Assembly (NCBI GenBank): GCA_009602725.1
Contig: WELB01000006.1
Coordinates: forward strand, 1,442,453 to 1,452,748
Direction of reading: 5' to 3'
DNA from: Spirogloea muscicola
Taxonomy: Eukaryota > Streptophyta > Zygnematophyceae > Spirogloeales > Spirogloeaceae
Length of the DNA: 10,296 nucleotides
The position numbers and the translations under genes were made by a program. How positions within the stretch are numbered: the stretch's first letter is position 1; each line of letters opens with the position of its first letter. The notes under the pieces were generated by a model. That model searched no databases, had not been told where the DNA came from, and saw only the letters and a list, made by a program, of their open reading frames with translations. Positions 1 through 7,407 of this stretch are shown here, piece after piece.

Positions 1-260
1 TAGGGGCTGGAAAAAGCCAGCCCAGAAAAGAATGAACAAAGGACGAGAAGGGGCCAGGGGAAGTACAAAGAACAACAAGCACTGAAAAGAAACGAAGCAG
101 CTACGAAGCACTCAGTAACCCCTGCTAAGCAGCCTCAGGTCAGAGAGACTGGGTTCCTGGAAGCGGGTCCCCTGGCCAGAGCCAGAGGCAGCAGAGAGGG
201 CTCTGCCTGCACGCAGGTGCAGCGCGCGGGCCATAGACCTCTGCAGCGAGACGGCCAAGC

Positions 261-294
261 GCATGCGGTACACCTGCATGCGGTACACCTGCAT
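261..294. repeat. 15-base perfect tandem repeat, 2.3 copies
   Basis: The unit GCATGCGGTACACCT occurs at 261-275 and 276-290, and the first four bases of a third copy follow at 291-294. The copies are identical, which suggests recent slippage. No function is apparent. Confidence 0.9.
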
Positions 295-322
295 TGAAGA
301 TAACAGTGCTGAAGCTGGCTAA

Positions 323-361
323 AGAGGAACCCCAGTGCCCACAAATTGAGCATCATACAAG
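323..361 (+). repeat. Diverged direct repeat, copy 1
   Basis: This segment resembles 657-692 in the same orientation. Both begin AGAGGA, share CCAGT and CCCAC blocks with single-base differences, then GAGCA and finally CATACAAG. Small indels separate the copies. Traces of the same relationship may reach further upstream, since AAGTACAAAG occurs at both 61 and 607. It probably reflects an old duplication of non-coding sequence or remnants of a mobile repeat. Confidence 0.6.
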
Positions 362-656
362 AGATTGCGGCTAATGGGTATCATGGGGCGGCTGTGAGGG
401 GGAAAGAGACGGTTGTGGTTTATTGGAAGGTGCAAGGTGCGCCTCAAACGGGAGGGATGCCAAATCAAGCCTGTTCAGGCAAAAGCAACTGCAAAAGAAT
501 GAGGCTACACACAGCAAAGCCCTATGCTAAAGTGAGCCTAAGTCAGTACAAAAGCCTTCTGAAGAAAAATTTCGTGTATTTGAAACATCCGAAGGCCAAT
601 ATGGCCAAGTACAAAGGCAAAGCACATCAAATGCCGTAGCAGCTAGCATCTTCTGA

Positions 657-692
657 AGAGGACTCCAGTACCCACGAGCGAGCACATACAAG
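657..692 (+). repeat. Diverged direct repeat, copy 2
   Basis: This is the second copy of the segment at 323-361, in the same orientation, about 330 bases downstream. Matching blocks (AGAGGA, CCAGT, CCCAC, GAGCA, CATACAAG) occur in the same order with substitutions and short indels. Confidence 0.6.
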
Positions 693-990
693 TTGACAAG
701 CTAACTTGGGGAGCAAGAGCACTGCCACAGAAGCTAATGGCCTGGTTCAGAGCGCCCCAAGCACGCTGATGAGTAGCCAAAGCTTGGGAGCGCTGCCAAC
801 CTAGCGGCATGCTGTTACATGCAACCGATGGCTGTGTGGAAGCTAGTATTCCCCAAGCTGCAAGACGATGCGCCTAAACCAGCTGGGCTAGATGCTGGAG
901 TAAGGGGACCTTCCATTTGTTGGTGACGGGCATGATGCCCTACATATGCGGATGACACCCAGCCTCGCGTACCAATGCCATACATTTGAT

Positions 991-1011
991 GTTACATGTT
1001 ACATATTACAT
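991..1011. repeat. 7-base tandem repeat (GTTACAT x2, ATTACAT)
   Basis: Three adjacent 7-base units, two identical and one with a single change, lie about 100 bases before the first recognised coding exon of the protease gene. Read on the minus strand each unit contains TGTAA, the usual green-algal polyadenylation signal, but no minus-strand gene ends here that I can identify, so this may be chance. Confidence 0.7.
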
Positions 1012-1091
1012 ACTGCGCGTATTGCTTTCCGGCCCGTTGTCTTGGCGAGCCCCCGTCAAGGGTTGGAGTTTTAGTAACCCCTCGACTCCAG

Positions 1092-4000
1092 GGCCAAACC
1101 CCCCCGGGCCGCCGCCGCCGCCGCCGCCGCCGCCGCGCTCCTCTTCGTCGTGGCCGGCGGCGGCGCTGCTCCGACAGCCGCCGCCAGCAATGGCTCGCAG
1201 GACGGCACCGCCATCGCCGGGTTAGACGATGGCCACGACGGCTCTCACCGCCGGCTTGTGGTCTACGGGTCGGATGGCCGCACCGAGGAGGGCTTCGAGA
1301 ACCCGGCGTGGGCATCGTGGGGCGCCGCCACGGTGGCGCTAGTGCCGCAGAGCCGCCTGGCGCCAGCCACGCCCGGCGGGCCTTACATCTACGACCGCAC
1401 GACAGACCTCGTCTCGCGCTTCCAGTACTGTCAGGACCAGCGCTTTGCTGACCAGGTGCATGGGCTGCGCGGTCTCAGTGGCGGTCTCAATGGTGCTTTC
1501 AGTGGCGGCAGTGGCGTTCCCAACCACTTAGCATTGCCTATAAGCGGAGCTGCAGCCTAGCCTGACTGCGTCCTCCACTGTCATGCCACTGCTGCCGCCT
1601 GCAGGTCTCGCTCGCTGACTGCAGCGGCTTCCTGGTCGCGCCAGACCTCGTCGCCACGGCCGGCCACTGCCTGCACGCTGCCAACAACTGCACCTTGCAC
1701 CCCTCCGCGGACCCCTTCCTCATCGTCTTTGGCTTCGCCATCACGTCCACCGACCTCCTCGAGGTGCGGCCCCGCAATGGCGGCCTCTCGGTGGCACTCC
1801 CGCTGGTGGGACGGGACCCAGTTGTGGTGATAGCGTCCACGGTTCTCCCTATACTGACGGTCAGCACGTGGCATCGGCGGTTGGCGGGACAGGCGGATGG
1901 GTCGGTAGGCACCATTGCCGCTGCACAAGTGTATGCCTGCGTCGAGGTCGTGCAGCGCGTGTCCGACACCAATGGGCAGTCCCCGCGGATGCCAATTGAC
2001 TACGCCATCATACGGTGGGCAGCCATTGCTGCCGCTGCCTCAGCGCTGCTCCTAATTCCACCCTGTCTTTACGACCTTGGCGCAGCCTCGAGCAGATAGC
2101 CATGCTTATATTTGCAGCCTATCCACTAAAATCGCAGGCTTGATCGAGCGGTGAGTGGCATTGACCCGCTTATCATCGATGGCGGCCCCAAGGTGGCACC
2201 CAATGCCGCCGTGGTCGCCATTGGATACCCTCTTGGCCTGCCCCGCAAGTACAGTCTCGGAGCGGTGAGGCCAGCCTTGTTCAAATCTGCTGCCCTCGTT
2301 ATTTGCTGTGATCACTAGGTGCCGCTCCTGTCTTTTGAGCTATTTCTCCCCTTTCTTTCCCTACTTATTCATATCCTCCATCCTTCCTCTCTCTTCCTTC
2401 CTCTCCAACTCACAATGTTTTTTGTAACCAGCTTGGTCAAGCCAAAATGTCTTGCCAACCTTCACCTTCTGCTGGCACACTAGGTCTTAGGAAGTGGCAG
2501 CACGCCAGCCGAATGCCGGCTGCCCGAGTTTTTCTGCGCAAGCCTGGACACGTTTGCGGGCAACAGCGGGTCGCCTGTTCTTGCCACCGCCACGGGCCGC
2601 GTGTCGGGCATCAACATCGCCGGCGCGACCGACAGCCAGCAGGTGGCGCTGCCGCCCGGCGTGACAAACGGGGCTGGCGGCGGCAAGCTGTGCTGGATCC
2701 CCAACTCCTGGTCAGTTTTTGCTCCACTTTGGCCTGCCAGGGTGGTCGAAGTCGGACCAACTTGAGTACCCCTGCCTCCCCCCTTCCTCACTTGACAGCC
2801 TCTCTCCTTTCTCCTATCGCTGCTCCCGCCAGCCCAGCTACGCCAGTGCCGGCCACAGAGTGGACGCCTGCTTGCGCGGGCGAGGTGGAGGTCGCAGCAG
2901 CCCTTCTTCTCCCGTTCCTGGCAGGCGCGTGCAAGTCCGATGCTGACTGCAGTGATCACGGAGCATGCGGGGCTGACGGCATGTGCTCTTGTGATGGCAA
3001 CTGGACGGGGGCCGACTGCTCCTTCCTCTGCTCGCCCGCCGTGTGCAATGGCCACGGCGAGTGCGTCGGCCCCCATCGTTGTACCTGTCGGTGCGTCCTT
3101 GAACTTTGGCCTCCTGCCACGCTCCTCCTGCCTCTCTCATCACTCCACTACTTTCTCCCCTCCCTCCACCCTCCTCCTTTATCACCTCTCCCGTCTTCCT
3201 CCTCTACTCGCTCAGCCCTCCTTGACTATATTAACCAGCGGTTGGAGATATGGCGCAGGGAGGGGTGGAGCGGTGACCTGTGCAGCGTGCCGCAGAGCAG
3301 CGGTGGCGGCGTTCCATGCGCGGCCCACGCCGAATGCCCAGTCTTCCAATTCTGCGCCACCACTGCAGGCACGTGTGGCCCCTGTACTAGCTGCTGTGCC
3401 AGCAGCGGCGCCGCAGGTGTTGGCCTCTCCTGTGGCCACTGCGACTGCTCTCCCAACACCGCCGGCGGCGGTGGCAGTGGGCATGGTGGCGGTAGCAGCC
3501 CTACGCTGTCGCCTATGCAGCCGCCGACGGCCGTGGGCGCACCGGGGCGGGCGCAGCAGCCGCTGGCCGCGCCGCCGCTGCTGCCGTCGCCTCGGCCGGG
3601 CCCCCCTCCTCTGGTCGCGCCAGCGGCCCCCCCTCCTCTGGTCCCGCAGCCGCTGCCGCCAATGGCAAGGCCGCCAGGAGTGGCAGCTCGACCTCTGGGG
3701 CCGTTGCCTCCAGCACCACCGCTCGTCCTCTCGCCCTCGTCTGACGCACCCCCGCCAGTACCTGAGCCACGCCGGGGGCACCACGTTGCGGCGCCGCCTT
3801 TGGAGCCGCCGCCGCCACCGCTTCTCCATCCTGCCCCCCCGCCTCTTCCCACCACCATGGGGCCTCCGCCCCCGGAGCGCCAGCCACCGGCTCCAGCTGC
3901 GGGCTCGCCGCCAATGCCCACTCGGTCGCCGCTGCAGTCGCCACAGGCACCGGCGGCCGTGCCCCTTCCTTCTGACGTGGCGCCAGGGAGGCCTGCACTC

Positions 4001-5674
4001 CATCAGAGGTCCCCAGACACTCTGGCTGGGCAGCCGCCACCATTGCCTCCGCCACCGCCATCCTTGCCGCCGTTGCGACCGCCACCGTCGCTGCCACCAG
4101 ACTCCGGATCCCCCGCCACCCCGCTTCCCCATGTTCCGATGGCCCTGCAGCCTCCGTCACGTCTCCATACCCTATCACCGCCTTCCTTGTCATCCCAAGC
4201 CCCACCTCAGTCAGCCCCCCTCCCTCCTCCCTTTGCCGCTCCGCCCTCTCCTCTTTCCCCCCGTCATTCTGATCCACATCCGCCGCCGTCGTCGCCAACG
4301 CCGGCATCGGCGCCGCCACTGCTGCTTGCAGCCCCTCCTCAACGGCGGCCAGTGCATCCTCCATTACCTTCATCTTTGTCACCAGTGCCGCCGCTGCCGT
4401 CACCTTCCCCACTTGGCAAGCTGGGGGGGTCCATCCACCCACCGCTGCCGCCGGCCCCGCCAATCATAGTGTCTTTGCCACTTCAACCAGCCCCGCCACC
4501 AATCTCGCCGCCACCAGCCGCTGCGGTTCGCGGATTGCCGCCGCAAGTGGGACCACACGGCCAGCACAACCATGGCAAGGCAGCATCGCCTCCTCCGTTG
4601 CTGCCACCGCCGCCATCATCGCCACCACCTCCGCTGCAGCTGTCAACTCCATTGCAGCCGCCGCACCTCTTGCCACCGCAGCTGCTGCCGCCTCCACCTT
4701 CGCTGTCTTTGTCGGGCCTTCTGCCACCCCCACCTCCCAAGGAGGCGGAAGGAGCTCCGCAGCAGCCTCCCTTTTCTCCAGCTCCACGCAGGCCGCCCCC
4801 TCGTGCTCCTGCCGCACCCGCCACCCCTCCTCGCCACCGGCCACCAGCATCTTCCTCCACGCCCACTGAGCCGCCGCCGTCACAGCTGGGAGCTCCGCCT
4901 GCGCCGTTGGCCACGTTGCTGCAATTCCCACCTCCGCCTCGCAGCCTTCTGGCCCCTTCCACGCCCATTGAGCCGCCGCCCCCAAAGCTGCGAGCTCCGC
5001 CTGCGCCATTGCTACAGTTCCCACCTCCGCCTCGTAGCCACTCTCCAGCACCCGTGCCGTTCTCTGCGCCTCCATCCCCCCACTCGCCTAACCCCATCGC
5101 TCAACAAGCAAGCCCCCAACCACCTATACTGCCCCCTCTGCCGCCGCTGCCATCACCGCCGCTTTTGTTGCCGCCAGAGCCGCCAATGCTGCCACAATCT
5201 CCGGCCCCACCGCTGTCAAACCCTTCCTTTCCACCGCCGCTTTTAGTGCAGCTCCACCCACCACCCTCCCTCCTCGTGCTGCGTCACCCTCCCCCCTCTC
5301 TGCCATTCCCCAGGCCCCTGCTTTCACCTCTGCTGCTCTCATCCCCGCCGACAGCGCAGCAGGTGCACTCGCCTCCACCACCATTGCTCACCGCCGCCCC
5401 CCTGCCACGCTCGCCAGCCTTGGTGGCACTCTCTCCACCAGCACCCCTGCTGTCCTCCAGCAGCCCGCCGCTGCCGCCACCGGCGTTGGCCACATTGCCC
5501 CCCGCCAGCCCAGCCAGCCCCCTGCCTCCTCCGCTCCCCACAAGTGCGCCACTTGCACTGGTCCCTGCTTTCCCGCCTGCTCCCAGTGTAGCTGGCTCTG
5601 TCGGCACCCTTGGGGCAATGAGGGCCGCGTGCCTGCTGGCGCTCACGGCAGCAGCTGCCACACTTTTGATCTGA
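1092..5674 (+). CDS. Secreted trypsin-like serine protease with EGF-like modules, proline-rich stalk and predicted GPI anchor (7 exons)
   Basis: The model joins 1092-1455, 1605-2014, 2138-2264, 2484-2710, 2838-2884, 2925-3090 and 3259-5674; the phases agree at every junction. No ATG lies in frame between the stop at 1075 and the Ala run, so the start is probably in an unplaced upstream exon. A poly-Ala/LLFVVA signal peptide is followed by VYGSDGR, then an S1-type protease domain: His in ATAGHC (codon 1665-1667), Asp in PIDYAIIRLDR (1998-2000) and Ser in GNSGSP (2565-2567). That order and the DTFAGNSGSPV context match secreted trypsin-like peptidases also common in bacteria. Two EGF-like modules, a Cys-rich module, a long Pro-rich stalk and a hydrophobic C-terminus follow. 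Sequons occur at NCT (exon 2) and NWT (first EGF). Substrate is unknown. The protease and EGF assignments are firm; the exon at 2838-2884 and the 5' end are the least certain parts. Confidence 0.85.
1108..1136. repeat. (GCC)n microsatellite encoding poly-Ala
   Basis: Nine consecutive GCC triplets are followed by GCG. In the frame of the downstream protease exon they encode an Ala run that leads directly into Leu-Leu-Phe-Val-Val-Ala, so the repeat forms the hydrophobic core of the predicted signal peptide. Slippage here could lengthen or shorten the core in whole codons. Confidence 0.9.
1108..1190 (+). other. Predicted signal peptide region
   Basis: In the protease frame this encodes about nine Ala, then LLFVVAGGGAAPTAAAS. 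The basic segment AKPPR precedes the Ala run, giving the usual signal-peptide order of charged, hydrophobic and small neutral residues. Cleavage would fall around the Ala-rich segment after GGG. It indicates export through the secretory pathway. The initiating Met is not visible in this exon. Confidence 0.7.
1456..1604 (+). other. Intron 1 (phase 0)
   Basis: The donor is CAG|GTGCAT after the codon for Gln in FADQ, and the acceptor is CCTGCAG before VSLADCSGF. The splice joins the N-terminal part of the protease domain to the catalytic-His segment in frame; reading through gives a stop at about 1558. Confidence 0.85.
1764..1892 (+). other. Possible in-frame optional intron inside exon 2
   Basis: Exon 2 reads open here, but the 43 codons sit between the catalytic His and Asp, where they give an unusually long 111-residue spacing. 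A donor-like GAG|GTGCGG at 1764, a branch-like TACTGAC near 1852-1858 and an acceptor-like GGACAG ending at 1892 would remove 129 bases, a multiple of three, and shorten the spacing to 68. I cannot tell whether this is a loop insertion or an intron. Confidence 0.45.
2015..2137 (+). other. Intron 2 (phase 2)
   Basis: The donor follows TACG|GTGGGC and the acceptor is ATCGCAG. Joining CG to G restores an Arg codon and gives the continuous motif DYAIIRLDRAVSG around the catalytic Asp, which strongly supports these borders. Confidence 0.88.
2265..2483 (+). other. Intron 3 (phase 0)
   Basis: The donor is GCG|GTGAGG and the acceptor is CACTAG. The join gives KYSLGA-VLGSGSTPAEC, leading into the catalytic-Ser exon. 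The interior is rich in TTTC, CCTT and CTCT before the acceptor. A nearby alternative acceptor (CTTAG, ending 2490) would not keep the phase. Confidence 0.82.
2711..2837 (+). other. Intron 4 (phase 2)
   Basis: The donor is CTCCTG|GTCAGT and the acceptor GCCCAG ends at 2837. The join completes a Cys codon and continues with YASAGHRVDAC. An alternative acceptor (CGCCAG, ending 2832) also keeps a phase-2 join but would put the exon in the frame of the EGF exon and read ATPVPATEWTPAC instead. Confidence 0.6.
2885..2924 (+). other. Candidate 40-base intron 5 (phase 1)
   Basis: The donor is CGAG|GTGGAG and the acceptor is a clear pyrimidine tract ending CTGGCAG. The splice moves from the frame of SYASAGHRVDAC to that of the EGF modules (GACKSDADC). 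Forty bases is short even for compact genomes. If intron 4 uses the alternative acceptor, this stretch would instead be translated as a hydrophobic Ala/Leu segment. Confidence 0.5.
2925..3285 (+). other. Two EGF-like modules (interrupted by intron 6)
   Basis: The first module runs from ACKSDADCSDHGAC to GNWTGADC, and the second from CSPAVCNGHGEC through CTCREGWSGDLC. Both show the C-x-C near the end and the Gly/Trp-containing last loop typical of EGF or tenascin-type repeats. The second is split by intron 6 (3091-3258). Such modules usually mediate extracellular protein contacts. Confidence 0.85.
3091..3258 (+). other. Intron 6 (phase 2)
   Basis: The donor is TGTCG|GTGCGT and the acceptor is ATGGCGCAG. 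Joining CG to G gives Arg and rebuilds CTCREGWSGDLC, a correct EGF ending. The interior has a long CT-rich tract and a CTATATTAACC branch-like element about 30 bases before the acceptor. Reading through is also open, in the same frame, so intron retention would insert about 56 residues without a stop. Confidence 0.85.
3286..3470 (+). other. Cys-rich module after the EGF repeats
   Basis: This segment encodes a Cys-dense stretch with the pattern VPCAAHAECP, FQFC, GTCGPC, SCC and SCGHCDC. It has more paired Cys than a standard EGF module and ends where a Gly/Ser-rich linker begins. I do not recognise a named family. It probably forms a small disulfide-bonded extracellular domain before the stalk. 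Confidence 0.6.
3490..5580 (+). other. Proline-rich (hydroxyproline-rich-type) stalk
   Basis: About 700 residues are dominated by Pro with Ser, Ala and Leu, including many SPP, PPPP and LPP runs. In green algae such sequence is normally hydroxylated and O-glycosylated and forms rigid rods in wall glycoproteins such as pherophorins. No Cys occurs in the stalk. The very low stop frequency of the DNA also leaves long meaningless open frames in other frames and on the other strand. The frame chosen is the one joined to the EGF exons and ending in a GPI-like tail. Confidence 0.85.
4856..5050 (+). repeat. Imperfect tandem repeat within the stalk (34- and 31-codon units)
   Basis: Copy 1 (4856-4957) and copy 2 (4958-5050) both encode STP-x-EPPP, then L-x-APPAPL and LLQFPPPPRS. 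Copy 2 lacks nine bases (residues LAT region). A shorter duplication, APPPLV, lies at about 3599-3642. Both point to growth of the stalk by local duplication. Confidence 0.8.
5594..5674 (+). other. Predicted GPI-anchor signal at the C-terminus
   Basis: After the last Pro residues the protein reads SVAGSVGTLGAMRAAC, then a hydrophobic tail LLALTAAAATLLI directly before the stop. Small residues (Ala, Gly, Ser), a short spacer and a terminal hydrophobic segment with no charged residue after it are the hallmarks of a GPI-attachment signal. The same tail could in principle be a single membrane anchor, but it ends without a cytoplasmic segment. Confidence 0.7.
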
Positions 5675-7147
5675 AGCTGAGGATGCACGAGTTAGCAGTG
5701 GGCCGCCACCCACTCACTTGTGTGCACAATGCTGGGCTCCTTATGGAGCTCGACCTCAAAGCCGGGCTAGCTGCCTCCTTGATACAGGACTGTCCAACTA
5801 GGCTTGCAACCAAGAAGCTGCTTGACTTCAGCGTTCTTTCTTGCTCATTTCGCAGAAAGAGCAACTTAGAGGAGAGTGGAGTGGAAAGAAACGTCATTCA
5901 TGGCAGCAGATGAAATTGCTAGCCTGGGGGGATATAGACAGAGAGAGGCGAAGGGAAAACGTGAGAGCCGTTGGGGGAGGAGGCATGGGTGGTCATTGAA
6001 AGGTGCGGCCCAGGCAAGGGCAGAAGTGCAGCTCCAGAAGCTGGCATGATGAAGACCTTTTGCGCTTCAAAGTGGGACAGAGCCATAGAAGCTAAGCGCA
6101 ATGAATAGGTCCATCATAGCCGAGGTGAAGCGAAGCGCACCCTCAAGTCACTCGCTGCACAGCTAGTAGCGGCAAGGCAGCAAGCACATACTTCTGCACA
6201 GTTTGCAGATTTGACCACGCTCAGGTGCCAGTAGCTTGGTGAACGGGCAGCTGAGAGGAAACCACAACGTGTTGGACCACAAGGGGCCAGTCACTGAGGG
6301 CAAGGGAGTTGACTTTGCAGGCACAAATGTAAAGAGCTCTTCAAAAAGGCGCAAGCAAGGACGAAGCACGGTAAAAGCAAAATTCTGGCTAATGTCCTGG
6401 CAGACAAGGTAGAGAGACGCACAAGAGTCGGGGCGAAATGGTACAAATAAAGGAAAGGAGGTGCTTCTGGTGTTGACAGCAGGCTGGTCAGGTGTACACA
6501 AGAACAGGGGAGCTCCTCCAAAGCAGTGGCTGGCTTGACCATCTCGTCCTGCAAGAAGCGCTTCGCCGAAGTCCAAGGGGCTGGCCTCTTGCAGCCATTG
6601 CCTTACATTGGAAGAGCTGTTTCTTTCTGGACTACTGAAGCCTCAGAGGAGGACGGACTGCTCAAAACACCTGAGCAGGGACTGGAACTTTGACGACTTA
6701 GAGGCAGGGGAGTTCCAATAAGCAAGCCGAGGTAGCTCGACCAGCACAACAACGTATTGAGCTTAGAGGCGCTGGAGGGCCATGGTCAGCTGCATCAGTT
6801 GGACAGACGCCGGACAAAGTGACTGAGGAAGCGCCGCACCCTGTTGGTATGGCCGCAGGCCGACTCAGCAAGTCAGCTGCAGTCTGCATCAGCTGACCAC
6901 CTACTGCCGCCGTAGCTACCGTGGATGTCCATGGCTGATGGTGAGAGCGTGTGGCCATCAGAGTGGTCGTGGCACTTGGTCGCCTTGTTCTTCTCTGCCG
7001 CCTTGCTTGCATGGCAGACACAGAAGATGGGGCCCTTTCCCCGGGGAAGCTGTGGAGGACCCCAACGCCCGTGAGGAGCCGCCCGCCATGAAGGTGGCCA
7101 CTAGACCAGCTCTGCCGTGGTCAAGGAACGCTCCTGTGGTTGATCCT
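5675..7147. other. 3' untranslated region and intergenic DNA, no gene supported
   Basis: The protease 3' UTR must begin here. The first plus-strand TGTAA, the usual chlorophyte polyadenylation motif, is at 6328-6332, about 650 bases past the stop, so the UTR is either long or uses another signal. Open frames on the minus strand at 6163-6576 and 6698-7021 match no family I recognise and have no visible gene structure. A short inverted repeat (GTCAGCTG at 6872-6879 with CAGCTGAC at 6890-6897) is present. Confidence 0.55.
6872..6897. repeat. 8-base inverted repeat, potential small hairpin
   Basis: GTCAGCTG at 6872-6879 is followed after ten bases by its exact reverse complement. A related GTCAGCTGCATCAG occurs at 6785-6798. 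No gene ends directly upstream, so a terminator or regulatory role is not supported. Confidence 0.5.
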
Positions 7148-7316
7148 CGGGGTTGCTCCTCCTCCCCGCCTCAGCTCATCTGACTTCCCGTTGCTGACAC
7201 GGGGGTACTAAGAGCGCCCTGTCTGCCTAGCCTGCGGCTCCACTAACATAGTCATGAACACCCACTGTATGCACCTGGCTGGCTTTAACAGCCGCCATCT
7301 AAATATCAGCAACCGC
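7148..7316 (+). repeat. Left inverted repeat arm
   Basis: This arm matches the reverse complement of 10069-10223. The outer block contains CTCATCTGACTTCC, GCTGACACGGGGGTA and GCGCCCTGTCTGCCTAGCC in both copies. The inner block is more diverged, sharing GTCATGAACACC-like, TGTATGCA-CTGGCTGGC and ATATCAGC-CCGC segments. Read on the plus strand the inner block keeps a similar peptide (FNSRHLNISNR against FHSRLFHISSR). Confidence 0.88.
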
Positions 7317-7407
7317 ATAACTCTTGCAAGGCGCACGGGCATCCATCCGGCGCTCCCTGGGTCTTGTTGGAAGAGCAACTTGGCACGCTGCATCCGGCAC
7401 AATTCCG

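Larger units (their letters stand above)
1..1090. other. Upstream region without a supported gene
   Basis: This stretch is purine-rich on the plus strand and less GC-rich than the rest of the window. A short open frame at 346-639 opens at TTG rather than ATG, matches no family I recognise and overlaps one arm of a diverged direct repeat, so I do not call it a gene. The region contains a 15-base tandem repeat (261-294), a diverged direct repeat pair (323-361 and 657-692) and a 7-base tandem repeat (991-1011). The promoter and a first exon of the downstream protease gene probably lie in its right part, but no TATA-like or other promoter element could be placed with confidence. Confidence 0.6.

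Noticed and set aside
346-639. 97-codon open frame on the plus strand
   Set aside because: It opens at TTG, matches nothing I recognise, and begins inside one arm of a non-coding direct repeat.
3212-4463. Long minus-strand open frames opposite the proline-rich exon
   Set aside because: Runs of Pro/Ala codons leave the reverse strand almost free of stops, giving Gly/Ala/Arg-rich frames with no domain or motif.
2940-4469. 509-codon plus-strand open frame overlapping the EGF exons and stalk
   Set aside because: It is an Arg/His-rich out-of-frame reading of GC-rich DNA. The frame carrying the EGF Cys pattern, the Pro-rich stalk and the GPI-like tail is the supported one.
5675-6330. A clear polyadenylation signal for the protease gene
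   Set aside because: The only plus-strand TGTAA found is about 650 bases beyond the stop, too far for me to assign it with confidence.
6163-6576. 137-codon minus-strand open frame downstream of the protease gene
   Set aside because: It opens at TTG, has no recognisable motif and has no neighbouring exon structure that would support a gene.
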